DNA of 64,000 nucleotides from Aliiroseovarius marinus (GTDB lineage Bacteria; Pseudomonadota; Alphaproteobacteria; Rhodobacterales; Rhodobacteraceae). Each line of letters opens with the position of its first letter. The stretch's first letter is position 1. Positions 1 through 8,275 of the stretch are shown piece by piece. Both the position numbers and the translations under genes were made by a program. The notes beneath the pieces were generated by a model that searched no databases, was not told the origin of the DNA, and saw only the letters and a program-made list of their open reading frames with translations. The stretch covers positions 4,338 to 68,337 of the forward strand of contig NZ_ML178717.1 of assembly GCF_004360145.1 (NCBI RefSeq), given 5' to 3'.

Positions 1-56
1 TTTACTAAAGCTAGCAATACTTGTTTGCGTGTCTTCAATGGCAGGCTGAACTTCGT

Positions 57-944
57 TCAATACTCGTCTTTGCGTCCGAAGATGACGTAGAGACGGCGTA
101 CCAGAATGCGGCGTATCTGGACCTTGGCACCATTTTCGGTGATGGGGACAAATCTACCTCTGCGCGGGGGCTGGTTTGGGTCGGCTATTAACCCCAATTG
201 CATGTTGAACCGGCTTGGACGCAGTGTGTTGGCAGGGCAGTTGTCTTTGAGAACGCAGGCCAGTGGACGATTGGTTGGCAGACCGCTTGCGGCGAAAATG
301 GGGTCTCCGACATGCAGCGATCCATCGCACCGTGCTTCGATAAAACCGGTATCGTCATCTGCCCAGCGCAGGCGCAGGTTGAACCGATGCCAGTCGCCGA
401 ACTGTTCGGGCGTGATGCAGGTGCGGCCCATGAAGGTTACACCATGTCGGGCATCGAGCTTCAGGTCAAAGAGCGGTTGTCCGCCCTCTGCACTCTCCCA
501 GCGGGCCAGCACCAGCTGGCTATCTTCTCCGCGCGCCCTGCCCTGATAGCGCAGTGATGGGTCAATCCGGAACTCAAAGCTATAAAGGAACCGCTGGCCC
601 AGTTGCCATTCCACCTGCTGCTCCCAGACTTTGCCGGTCTGGATGGTCGACCTCGTTGTCCTTGTCGCGCAGTCACTGGATCCGGTTTGGTCGGAATGCC
701 GTGTGCATTGCCCTTGTTGGATCGAAAAGACGATCTCCCCGCCCCTGCTTTCCGGGGCCGAGACCGAGCGCGGGTTGATGCTGAAATGCGGAGGGACCCA
801 ATCGGGCAAGCTTGCTACCACGCTCTTTGCATCCGCTGCACCGGGCGTTTGCCCGACCGAGGCCGTGCCGGATTCCATCAAACCGTTTGGCGCACTCGTC
901 TGGCAAGCGGCAAGTAGAAAGGCGAAGAACACGGCGTATCGCAT
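57..944 (-). CDS. exported lipoprotein, polysaccharide-lyase-like
   Basis: The 295-residue product begins with a lipoprotein signal (hydrophobic FFAFLLAAC, lipobox LAAC with Cys at about residue 14), so it should be anchored to a membrane facing the periplasm. The rest is beta-rich, with Trp/Arg-rich strands such as FDLKLDARHGVTF and WHRFNLRLRW. This pattern resembles the heparin-lyase-I-like (PL14099-type) jelly roll annotated as polysaccharide lyase in marine bacteria. I see no certain catalytic residues, so the enzymatic role is a guess. A Shine-Dalgarno-like AAAGGG lies just before the ATG. It is transcribed in the same direction as the desaturase gene, 53 bases downstream of it, and may share its transcript. 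Confidence 0.7.
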   Translation of the reverse strand: MRYAVFFAFLLAACQTSAPNGLMESGTASVGQTPGAADAKSVVASLPDWVPPHFSINPRSVSAPESRGGEIVFSIQQGQCTRHSDQTGSSDCATRTTRSTIQTGKVWEQQVEWQLGQRFLYSFEFRIDPSLRYQGRARGEDSQLVLARWESAEGGQPLFDLKLDARHGVTFMGRTCITPEQFGDWHRFNLRLRWADDDTGFIEARCDGSLHVGDPIFAASGLPTNRPLACVLKDNCPANTLRPSRFNMQLGLIADPNQPPRRGRFVPITENGAKVQIRRILVRRLYVIFGRKDEY

Positions 945-997
945 GACAGGCCCTTTGTCGTCAGTTGGCTACTCAGCTGCTGGCGCGAACCGAGGGT

Positions 998-2005
998 TCA
1001 CGAGACACCGCTCACCGAGACCTGCCGCGCGGCGCCGGGAAAGGGGATCATCCGGCCCAGATCCTCGTCATAGAGCTTCCAACGCAGGCATTTCACCCCT
1101 TCGATAAAGCTGATCTTCTCGGACTGGATCAACCCGCGGGCCTCCAGATCCTCGTGGGCTTTGCGGATCTTGTAACCCGGGATCTTGGCATTCAGGTGGT
1201 GCAGATCGTGATAGGCGATGTCCATTGTCACCACATCGAACAGCCGCCCCCAATCCAGCACCGAAGACCCCTTGAGCGCGGCTTGTTCGAAATTGAGTTC
1301 GGGTTTCCGGCCCCAATGCACATGTTCGAAATTGTGCAGCACATAGGGGATCAGCCCGCCAAATGTGCAGGCAATATAGATCGACCCAATCCAAACCCAA
1401 ATGCCGGGCCAACCCGCATACGCCCAGACCGAATAGCCCAAGCCCGCCAGCAGAAGATTGTGCAGCACCAGATCCCAGACCCCGGTTTTGAACCCATAGA
1501 GCGGCATACGGCGCAAGATGGCATAAAGGATGAACGGTCCGATCGCGACAAGGATGAATGGGCTGCGATAAATCCGGTAATAGAGCCGCTGTCCCAAACT
1601 GGCCTTGTTCCATTCCGCCAATGTCATCACCTCGATTTCAAACGCGTCACGGCGGTTCAGATCGGCAACATAGCGGTGATGCAGATTGTGCTTATAGCGG
1701 GTGGCTTGATACGGCGTCATGGCAATCGGGGAGAGCAAGGTTCCAACAACGTCATTCATGCGCCGACTGGTAAAAAAGGCCCGATGCAAGCAGTCGTGCT
1801 GGATCATATAGATCCTAAGCCCCATCGCGGCGGCAAGAATCATGAAGGGCACCATCAGCCACCATGTTCCGATCGTCGATAGGGCAAGAACCAAGGCCAC
1901 GACGTAAAGCCCAAGGCTAATCCCCAACTCCCACCATGCGCGTGTGTCGTCGGCCGTCGCATAGCGACGCGCGACCGAATGCAGCGTGATTGGTCCCTCT
2001 GACAT
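998..2005 (-). CDS. membrane fatty acid desaturase
   Basis: This 335-residue integral membrane protein carries the histidine boxes of the acyl-lipid desaturase/hydroxylase family: HDCLH, HNLHH, HNFEHVH and a C-terminal HDLHH, which bind a di-iron centre. Hydrophobic segments lie around the first box (ALVLALSTIGTWWLMVPFMILAAAMGL) and in the middle of the protein. It should insert a double bond, or hydroxylate, lipid acyl chains or a related substrate in the cytoplasmic membrane. An upstream in-frame Met exists at 2071, but the ATG at 2005 has a strong GGGAGGGG ribosome site. The gene is divergent from phnC across 181 bases and has no evident link to phosphonate use. The precise substrate is unknown. 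Confidence 0.85.
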   Translation of the reverse strand: MSEGPITLHSVARRYATADDTRAWWELGISLGLYVVALVLALSTIGTWWLMVPFMILAAAMGLRIYMIQHDCLHRAFFTSRRMNDVVGTLLSPIAMTPYQATRYKHNLHHRYVADLNRRDAFEIEVMTLAEWNKASLGQRLYYRIYRSPFILVAIGPFILYAILRRMPLYGFKTGVWDLVLHNLLLAGLGYSVWAYAGWPGIWVWIGSIYIACTFGGLIPYVLHNFEHVHWGRKPELNFEQAALKGSSVLDWGRLFDVVTMDIAYHDLHHLNAKIPGYKIRKAHEDLEARGLIQSEKISFIEGVKCLRWKLYDEDLGRMIPFPGAARQVSVSGVS

Positions 2006-2186
2006 TTCCCCTCCCAGTTTTTTGTTGTTTCTGGGGTTCTCCTTCACGTTAGCAATCTGACGGGTTTTCAATCAAGTGCGACGGTCGCTGGCCTTCGCGG
2101 CGATGCGGCGTTACAGAAGTTTTGTATTGCCGACACAAAGTTGTTGGGAAACGCCCATATCCCCCCCTCGAAACGAAGGGGGCGAC

Positions 2187-3017
2187 ATGCTGCAGATTAC
2201 AAACCTGACCAAAGCTTTTGGCGACAAGCGCGCGGTGGACAATGTGACCATTTCGGTCGAGCGTCCCTGCATGATCGGCATCATCGGGGCCTCTGGCGCC
2301 GGCAAATCGACGCTGCTACGGATGGTCAATCGACTGGCGGATCCCACCGAAGGCCAGATCCTGTTTCAAAACAAGAACGTCACCCGCCTGAGTGGTGCGG
2401 CGAAACGGGAATGGCAGTCGCAATGCGCGATGATCTTCCAGCAGTTCAATCTGGTGCCGCGTATGGATGTGGCCTCGAACGTGCTGCATGGCACGCTGAA
2501 CCGCCATTCGACATTGTCGACCCTGTTCAACCTATTCCCGAAGGCCGACATTCACCGCGCCATCGAGATCCTCGAGCGTTTGGGCATTGCCGAACACGCC
2601 GCCAAACGGGCCGAGGCCCTGTCCGGCGGGCAACAGCAACGCGTGGCGATTGCCCGTGCGCTGATGCAGGATCCGTCGATCATTCTGGCCGACGAGCCCA
2701 TCGCCTCGCTTGACCCGATGAACGCACAGATCGTGATGCAGACCCTGCGCCGCATCCATGACGAAGATGGCCGTCTGGTCATCGCCAACCTGCACACGCT
2801 GGATACTGCGCGCCGCTATTGCGACCGCGTGATCGGCATGCGCGCAGGCCGGGTTGTCTTTGACGGCACCCCCGAACAACTGACGGCCGGTGTGGCCCGC
2901 GACATCTATGGCGCTGACGACACGTTCAGCGAAGCGGCCACATCCACCGAACTGGGCGTTCTGGACGCAGCCTCACAGGCGGCATCCGAAGAACGCACTC
3001 CGTTTTACCTGCCCTGA
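2187..3017 (+). CDS. phnC: phosphonate ABC transporter ATP-binding protein PhnC
   Basis: This 276-residue ATPase energises phosphonate import through PhnE. Walker A is GASGAGKST, the signature is LSGGQQQR and Walker B is IILADEP, in the order and spacing of an ABC import ATPase. The start at 2187 follows an AAGGGGG ribosome site, and the longer frame upstream lacks support. It is the first gene of phnCDE1E2, 53 bases before phnD. The family assignment rests on the operon and on the PhnC-like segment containing [19 protein letters not shown]. Roseobacter and Rhizobium loci of this type are called phnCDE or phoCDET and may also import phosphate. Confidence 0.95.
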   Translation: MLQITNLTKAFGDKRAVDNVTISVERPCMIGIIGASGAGKSTLLRMVNRLADPTEGQILFQNKNVTRLSGAAKREWQSQCAMIFQQFNLVPRMDVASNVLHGTLNRHSTLSTLFNLFPKADIHRAIEILERLGIAEHAAKRAEALSGGQQQRVAIARALMQDPSIILADEPIASLDPMNAQIVMQTLRRIHDEDGRLVIANLHTLDTARRYCDRVIGMRAGRVVFDGTPEQLTAGVARDIYGADDTFSEAATSTELGVLDAASQAASEERTPFYLP

Positions 3018-3070
3018 TCAACTTGAACCGAACAATCGATGGGACAGGGCGCCCATCAGGAGAAATCCAA

Positions 3071-3973
3071 ATGAAAAAGCTTCTTGCTCTTGCACTGACC
3101 ACAACCGCTCTGGCCGCTCCGGCCATGGCTGCGGACATCACCGAGTTCCGCATCGGCATTCTGGGCGGCGAAAACGCTCAGGACCGCCTGAACAACAACG
3201 AATGTCTGCGTGAATACACCGAAGAAACCCTGGGCGTTGAAGCCAAGCTGTTTGCGCCTGCTGACTATAACGGTGTGATCCAGGGCCTTCTGGGCGGCAC
3301 CATCGACATGGCGTGGCTGGGTGCGTCGGGCTATGCCAAAACCTTCCTGTCGGACCCGGAAGCGGTCGAGCCGGTTCTGGTGAAAGTGAACACCGATGGC
3401 GGCTATGGCTACTTCTCGATCGGCTTTGCCCGCAAGGACAGCGGCATCACCAAGCTGGAAGACCTGAAGGACAAGACCTTCGGCTTCGGCGACCCCAACT
3501 CGACCTCGGGCTACCTGATCCCGTCGATCGAAATCCCGCAGCAGATCAACGCCTCGATGGAATCGGGTGACTATTTCGGTGAAGTGAAATTCACCGGCGG
3601 TCACGAGCAAACCATCGTTGCTGTAAACAATGGTGACGTTCAGGGCGGCGTGACCTGGGCTGACGGTCTGGGTGAATGGGAAGACGGCTATCAGTCGGGT
3701 GCTCTGCGCCGCGCTGTGGATGCCGGTCTGGTCGACATGAACGATCTGGTCGAGATCTGGCGTTCGGCCCCGATCCCGGAAGGCCCGGTTGTGCTGCGCA
3801 AAGCCCTGCCCGCCGATGTGAAAGAAAAGATGACCGCGCTGATGGCTGGTCTGGCCGAGAAAGACCGCGAGTGCTTCTACGGCGTAGCCGCTGGTGAAGC
3901 CCGCGCTTTCGAGCCGATCACCCATGACGCTTACGAAGTGATCATCGAAGCCCGCAAGCTGAAATCGAAATAA
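3071..3973 (+). CDS. phnD: phosphonate substrate-binding protein PhnD
   Basis: This 300-residue periplasmic binding protein captures phosphonates or phosphate esters for PhnCE. A Sec signal peptide (MKKLLALALTTTALAAPAMA, cleavage before ADIT) is obvious. The mature domain has PhnD-type features: GVIQGLLGGTIDMAWLG near residue 75, and the ligand-loop region DPNSTSGYLIPS near residue 145. AGGAG lies eight bases before the ATG at 3071; the Met at 3023 would place the signal peptide internally. A stable hairpin follows the gene, which would favour more PhnD than permease. Confidence 0.95.
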   Translation: MKKLLALALTTTALAAPAMAADITEFRIGILGGENAQDRLNNNECLREYTEETLGVEAKLFAPADYNGVIQGLLGGTIDMAWLGASGYAKTFLSDPEAVEPVLVKVNTDGGYGYFSIGFARKDSGITKLEDLKDKTFGFGDPNSTSGYLIPSIEIPQQINASMESGDYFGEVKFTGGHEQTIVAVNNGDVQGGVTWADGLGEWEDGYQSGALRRAVDAGLVDMNDLVEIWRSAPIPEGPVVLRKALPADVKEKMTALMAGLAEKDRECFYGVAAGEARAFEPITHDAYEVIIEARKLKSK

Positions 3974-3993
3974 GCGATTTTCAACAAGCTGCT

Positions 3994-4025
3994 GGCGGGT
4001 CCCGCGATGTCGGGGCCCGTCTTTT
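3994..4025 (+). terminator. hairpin between phnD and phnE1 (partial terminator)
   Basis: GGCGGGTCCCG (3994-4004) pairs with CGGGGCCCGTC (4011-4021) over 11 base pairs, two of them G-U, with a six-base loop and TTTT at 4022-4025. It lies inside an operon whose downstream genes continue. It is therefore more likely an attenuator or 3' stabiliser that raises binding-protein mRNA than a full stop. Confidence 0.6.
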
Positions 4026-4041
4026 CAAACGAGGTGGGGCC

Positions 4042-4911
4042 ATGAGCAATATCGAGCATATCAACCAGACCTACATGGACATGGTCCGACGCAAACGCCT
4101 CTATGGTGGCATCATGCTGGCGGTGTTCGTGGCTTTGATGCTGGCGGGCTTCCGCACGGCGGATTCGCGCAACGCCGGCAGCTTCATTGATGGCTGGCAT
4201 CGCTTCTTCGACTTCCCCGGCGAGGTGCTGGGCGAAGCGGCCGGCAAACTGGCCGAATTCCCGGCCCATTTCGCGCAATATGCCCCCTCGCTTCTGGAAA
4301 CCATCAATATCGCGGCGGCGTCGACCCTGCTGGGCGCATTGGGCGCGGTGATCCTGTCGCTGCTCGCCACCAGCGGCATGGCCCGCTGGCCCCGCCTGAT
4401 CCCCGTTTTCCGCCGCGTTCTGGACATCATGCGCGCGGTGCCCGAGATCGTGATCGCCTTGGTGCTGATCTTCGTCCTTGGCGGCGGCCCGGTGCCCGCC
4501 ATGATCGCCATTGCGTTCCACACTGTGGGCGCATTGGGCAAGCTCTTCTCGGAAGTGAACGAAAACGCGTCGCTGAAACCGGTCGAGGGGCTGACTTCGG
4601 TCGGGGCAAGCTGGGCGCAACGCATGGTTCTGGGCGTGATCCCGCAGGTCGCGCCGAACTATCTCAGCTATGCGCTGCTGCGCTTTGAAATCAACATCCG
4701 CGCCTCGGCCATCCTTGGCTTCGTTGGCGCAGGCGGCATCGGCTACGAGCTGAAGAACGCCATGACCTGGGGCAAGGGCCAATATGACGAGGCCGCAGCG
4801 ATCTTCCTGATGCTGTTTGTCACCATCGTCGTGGTGGACCAATTGTCCTCTACCCTGCGTGACCGCCTGACCCACGGCAAGAAATCCAACATGATCGGAG
4901 CACAGGCATGA
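4042..4911 (+). CDS. phnE: phosphonate ABC transporter permease PhnE (first copy)
   Basis: This 289-residue inner-membrane permease forms the translocation path with the second PhnE. It has a first membrane helix near residue 15 (GGIMLAVFVALMLAGF) and further helices. The cytoplasmic EAA loop, EGLTSVGASWAQRMVLGVIPQ, contacts PhnC. GAGGTGGGG precedes the start. The stop overlaps the start of the next permease gene (ATGA), indicating translational coupling and a heterodimeric channel. Confidence 0.93.
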   Translation: MSNIEHINQTYMDMVRRKRLYGGIMLAVFVALMLAGFRTADSRNAGSFIDGWHRFFDFPGEVLGEAAGKLAEFPAHFAQYAPSLLETINIAAASTLLGALGAVILSLLATSGMARWPRLIPVFRRVLDIMRAVPEIVIALVLIFVLGGGPVPAMIAIAFHTVGALGKLFSEVNENASLKPVEGLTSVGASWAQRMVLGVIPQVAPNYLSYALLRFEINIRASAILGFVGAGGIGYELKNAMTWGKGQYDEAAAIFLMLFVTIVVVDQLSSTLRDRLTHGKKSNMIGAQA

Positions 4912-6236
4912 GCACCGCGATCCTCACCCCCGCCGAAGCCACCGCAGGCCTGATCCGCGATACCGACGCACTGTTTGCCCGCAAGCGGATCGTTGCCCTC
5001 GCGATCCCGGCACTGATCCTCGCCTACTTCGCGTATATCTTTGTCGCCTTCGACATCGCCGGGCTGCGCGAGCGTGCCAGCTTGGACAATGCGATGACTC
5101 TGGTCAGCGACAGCTACTCCTACAAAACCCACGTGGCCCGCGACAATCGCTCGGGCGAGGTGTCCATTGCCATTGAGGGCGAACGCAAAGGCGCCTATCC
5201 GGATGGGACGTCGCCTGACTGGGTCACCCTTGGCGACGACACGGTCATCACCCTACCCAAAGGCCACGAGGTGCTGTTCTTGGCAGATGGCACGGTGCGC
5301 TATGACATTCCGGGCTACGGCCTTGTCACCGCCGACCCCGGCCGCAGCGGCGTGAACGCAGTTCTTCCCGCCGGTGACGTGCCGGACTGGATCAACGCAT
5401 CCAAGAACCGCCTTGCCATCAAGACCGAGGCCGGACGCCTGACCATCACCCGCAACCGCACCGAAGTGTTCCGCTACGCAATGGGGTGGGAGCTTTTCTT
5501 CTTCACCCTCGACAGCCCCTATCACGGGCTTGGTCCGGTCACGCTGGCCCAACGCGCAGCCAACGGCGAAGCGGGTGCCATTTGGTCCGACTTCTGGAAC
5601 AACCGCATGTGGCAACACCATCAGGTGGCCTGGGCGATTTTCGAAACCATCCTGATGGCCTTCCTTGGTACTTTCGGTGCCGCCATCGTGGCCCTGCCAC
5701 TGGCCCTGCTGGCCGCCCGCAACTTTGCACCCTTCGTTTGGGTCCGCATGGTGACACGCCGTGTCTTCGACTTCTTCCGCGGCGTGGACGCGCTGATCTG
5801 GACCATCGTTCTGGCCCGCGCCTTCGGCCCCGGCCCCTTGACCGGCGCACTGGCGATCCTGATCACGGATACTGGAAGCTTCGGCAAAATGTTCTCTGAA
5901 ACGCTCGAAAACGTGGACGGAAAGCAAATCGAGGGCATCCGCTCGACCGGTGCCAAACCGCTGCAAACCTACCGCTTCGGCGTCCTGCCGCAGATCACCC
6001 CGATCTTCCTGTCTCAAGTGCTTTACTATCTGGAATCCAACACCCGCTCCGCCACCATCATTGGCGCGATCACCGGGGGCGGGATCGGCCTTCTTCTGAC
6101 GCAAGCCATGATCACCCAGAAAGACTGGGAAGAGGTCGCCTATTACATCACCCTGATCATCCTGATGGTGATGTTGATGGACTGGTTCTCGGGCTGGCTG
6201 CGCAAACGCCTAATCGGCGGGCAGGAGAGCCACTGA
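4908..6236 (+). CDS. phnE: phosphonate ABC transporter permease PhnE, long (PhoT-like) copy
   Basis: This 442-residue permease is about 150 residues longer than a standard PhnE. After a first membrane helix (about 27-50) comes a soluble segment of roughly 170 residues, predicted to be extracytoplasmic. The permease core then follows from about residue 240 (FETILMAFLGTFGAAIVALPLALLAARNF). The EAA loop is EGIRSTGAKPLQTYRFGVLPQ. The length resembles the second permease (PhoT/PhnE2) of rhizobial phoCDET loci. Both ends overlap their neighbours, by ATGA upstream and by one base with the acyltransferase gene downstream. Confidence 0.93.
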   Translation: MSTAILTPAEATAGLIRDTDALFARKRIVALAIPALILAYFAYIFVAFDIAGLRERASLDNAMTLVSDSYSYKTHVARDNRSGEVSIAIEGERKGAYPDGTSPDWVTLGDDTVITLPKGHEVLFLADGTVRYDIPGYGLVTADPGRSGVNAVLPAGDVPDWINASKNRLAIKTEAGRLTITRNRTEVFRYAMGWELFFFTLDSPYHGLGPVTLAQRAANGEAGAIWSDFWNNRMWQHHQVAWAIFETILMAFLGTFGAAIVALPLALLAARNFAPFVWVRMVTRRVFDFFRGVDALIWTIVLARAFGPGPLTGALAILITDTGSFGKMFSETLENVDGKQIEGIRSTGAKPLQTYRFGVLPQITPIFLSQVLYYLESNTRSATIIGAITGGGIGLLLTQAMITQKDWEEVAYYITLIILMVMLMDWFSGWLRKRLIGGQESH

Positions 6237-6850
6237 TGCCCAAACTGTCCCCCGACGCCCCCGTCCTGCATCCCGATTGCGAGATCCATAACAGCACTTT
6301 CGGGCGCTACGTGGAAATCGGTCGGGGCACACGGCTGGTGAATGCGCAGTTCGGCGACTATTCCTATTGCGACCGCCACGCGGATATCGCCAATGCGCAG
6401 ATCGGCAAGTTCGCCAATATCGCCGCAATGACCCGGATCGGCGCAACGGATCACCCGCTGGACACGGCATCCTGCCACCATTTCCTCTATCGGTCCGAAT
6501 ACTACTGGGACAATGTGACAGCAGACGAGGATTTCTTCGCCCGCCGCGCCGCCCGCGTCGCCCATATCGGCCATGACACATGGATCGGCCACGGCGCGAT
6601 GGTGAAACCCGAGGTCTCGCTGGGCCACGGGGCCGTGGTGGCCTCGGGCGCCATCGTGACCAAAGATGTTCCGCCCTACACGATTGTCGCAGGCGTCCCA
6701 GCCGCACCCATCCGCGCACGCCAACCAAAACAGGTTGCCGAACGCCTTATGGAACTCGCCTGGTGGGATTGGGATCACGCCCGCCTGCGCGCCTCGCTCG
6801 AAGACTTCCGCACCCTCAGCGCCGAAGCTTTCCTCGAAAAATACGCATAA
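6236..6850 (+). CDS. phosphonate-locus hexapeptide-repeat acyltransferase
   Basis: This 204-residue left-handed beta-helix protein of the xenobiotic (chloramphenicol) acetyltransferase type matches the subgroup found in phosphonate clusters (Phn_thr-fam, TIGR03308). Hexapeptide turns run from about residue 20 to 70 and again from about 110 to 160, with HIGHDTWIGHGAMVKP containing the likely catalytic His. The C-terminal helical region is WWDWDHARLR. It starts on the last base of the phnE2 stop codon, so it is made with the importer. It probably N- or O-acetylates an imported aminophosphonate, a job done by PhnO (a GNAT) in E. coli; the substrate is not shown by the sequence. Confidence 0.85.
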   Translation: MPKLSPDAPVLHPDCEIHNSTFGRYVEIGRGTRLVNAQFGDYSYCDRHADIANAQIGKFANIAAMTRIGATDHPLDTASCHHFLYRSEYYWDNVTADEDFFARRAARVAHIGHDTWIGHGAMVKPEVSLGHGAVVASGAIVTKDVPPYTIVAGVPAAPIRARQPKQVAERLMELAWWDWDHARLRASLEDFRTLSAEAFLEKYA

Positions 6851-6904
6851 GTTTTCGCCCTTCCTCTTGCCCAAAATACCTCGGGGTGAGCGCGCTTGCC
6901 GCGC

Positions 6905-6943
6905 GAGGGGCAGCGCCCCTCTCAGGCTCATCACAGATGAGCC
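6905..6943. repeat. two adjacent perfect hairpins in a convergent gap
   Basis: GAGGGGC/GCCCCTC (6905-6921, loop AGC) and GGCTCATC/GATGAGCC (6925-6943, loop ACA) are perfect inverted repeats in the 143-base gap between the acyltransferase gene and phnM1, which converge here. Neither is followed by a T tract. The preceding CCAAAATACCTCGGGG resembles sequence common at gene ends in Rhodobacterales, so this may be a dispersed intergenic repeat that ends or protects transcripts. Confidence 0.5.
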
Positions 6944-6993
6944 ACCGCCGCCGCGCAGCCTAAGGCAACGCCGCGGGCCATTCCGATGTCTGC

Positions 6994-8193
6994 TTACTCG
7001 GCCGCCAAGGGCATCGCGCTGCCCATCCGGGTAAACCGATGCGCCGCCTCGCCGGCCAGATAGGTGATCCGCCCACCCGAGATCGTCGCCTCAACCCGGC
7101 GCGTATCGCGATTGATCACCGTCAGATCCGCACGCTTTCCGTATTCAATCCGACCACGATCAAACAGACCCAGAATATCCGCCGGGTTCGACGAGATCAT
7201 CGCCCAAGCCTCGGGCAGCGTTCGGATGCCATCATCCACCAGCCGGAAGGCCGCTTGGGTCAGGGCGGGATAGTAATAGTCGCTGACCAAAGCATCACAC
7301 AGCCCGCGCCGGATCAGCTGCTCGGCGGCGATATTGCCCGATTGCGAGCCACCACGCACCACGTTAGGCGCGCCCATGATCACCGGATCGCCTACCGCAT
7401 GCGCCGCGTGGGCGGCCGAGGTCGAGGTTGGAAATTCGCAGATCCGCGCGCCGATCATCGAGTACCGCTCGCGCGTGTCCCCATCGGGATCGTCATGACT
7501 GCCATAGCTCACACCAAGCTGATCGAACCGCTCGGCCAATCGGCACAGATGGCGCGGAACTTCGCTGGACCGTGCGCGCGCGGCCTCGACCGCGTTCATC
7601 AGCTCATTGGGCTGCAAGCCCAGCTTATGCGCCCAGACATCCAGCGCACCCGAACGGGTTGCCGACAGTTTGAGCGCTTCATCAAGGTGGTCGTTGAACA
7701 CCACATAGTCGATCTTGTGCCGCTTCACGGCCTTCTGCAGCCGGTCGGCCGTGTCGACCGTATGCGTCTCGCACCGCAGCTGTACGCGCAGATCGGTATG
7801 AGTGCGCGACTGATAACAACTCATCGCCTCTAAAAAGCGTTCTGCCGCCTCCGGGCCACGATGCCCGCCTTCCCAGCTCCAACCATGGGCGAGCCATGCT
7901 GTGGTCACACCCGCCGCTGCCGCATCCGCGTCGGTTGCACGAAGGGCCGTTTCCACTGGGAAATGCACGCCGATTCGCGGTGCCATGTGCCGTTCAAACG
8001 CATCGCCATGCAGGTCGATGACGCCGGGCAAAATCCAATAGCCGGACAGGTTCACCTCGGGCAGCGCGCCTTTCGAGATCCGCCCGTCCTGTATGACGAC
8101 CGACCTTTGCTGCATCTCGCGGTCCCGCAAGATGGTTGCATGGGTCATCCGAAAGGACGGCAGGGGCTGGGTTTGGGATGATACGCTCGACAT
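6994..8193 (-). CDS. phnM: PhnM-like amidohydrolase (divergent paralogue)
   Basis: This amidohydrolase-superfamily protein of 399 residues belongs to the PhnM family, which removes pyrophosphate from alpha-D-ribose 1-methylphosphonate 5-triphosphate. It carries the family segments PGVIDLHGDAFERHMAPR and GAPNVVRGGSQSGNIAAEQL. Two positions differ from the canonical copy at 14953: HGDAFE in place of HTDNLE, and SDYYYPAL in place of SDYVPSSL. The ATG at 8193 has GAGG upstream, while the Met at 8205 has no clear ribosome site. It lies 82 bases downstream of phnF and is probably co-transcribed with it. It may act on another nucleotide-like phosphonate ester or be a spare PhnM. Confidence 0.85.
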   Translation of the reverse strand: MSSVSSQTQPLPSFRMTHATILRDREMQQRSVVIQDGRISKGALPEVNLSGYWILPGVIDLHGDAFERHMAPRIGVHFPVETALRATDADAAAAGVTTAWLAHGWSWEGGHRGPEAAERFLEAMSCYQSRTHTDLRVQLRCETHTVDTADRLQKAVKRHKIDYVVFNDHLDEALKLSATRSGALDVWAHKLGLQPNELMNAVEAARARSSEVPRHLCRLAERFDQLGVSYGSHDDPDGDTRERYSMIGARICEFPTSTSAAHAAHAVGDPVIMGAPNVVRGGSQSGNIAAEQLIRRGLCDALVSDYYYPALTQAAFRLVDDGIRTLPEAWAMISSNPADILGLFDRGRIEYGKRADLTVINRDTRRVEATISGGRITYLAGEAAHRFTRMGSAMPLAAE

Positions 8194-8275
8194 ACCAGGC
8201 CTCATTCATTGATTGGGCCGTTCCTAATCGCGCGCTGTATCGTGGATGTGACGCAAACGTATCACTTCCGTAACG

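Noticed and set aside
2006-2186. PhoB box before phnC
   Set aside because: Phosphate control is likely from biology, but no CTGTCAT direct repeats at 11-base spacing were found in the gap; only poor matches exist.
3056-3925. 289-codon antisense frame over phnD
   Set aside because: Mirror of phnD coding sequence, no start signal or family.
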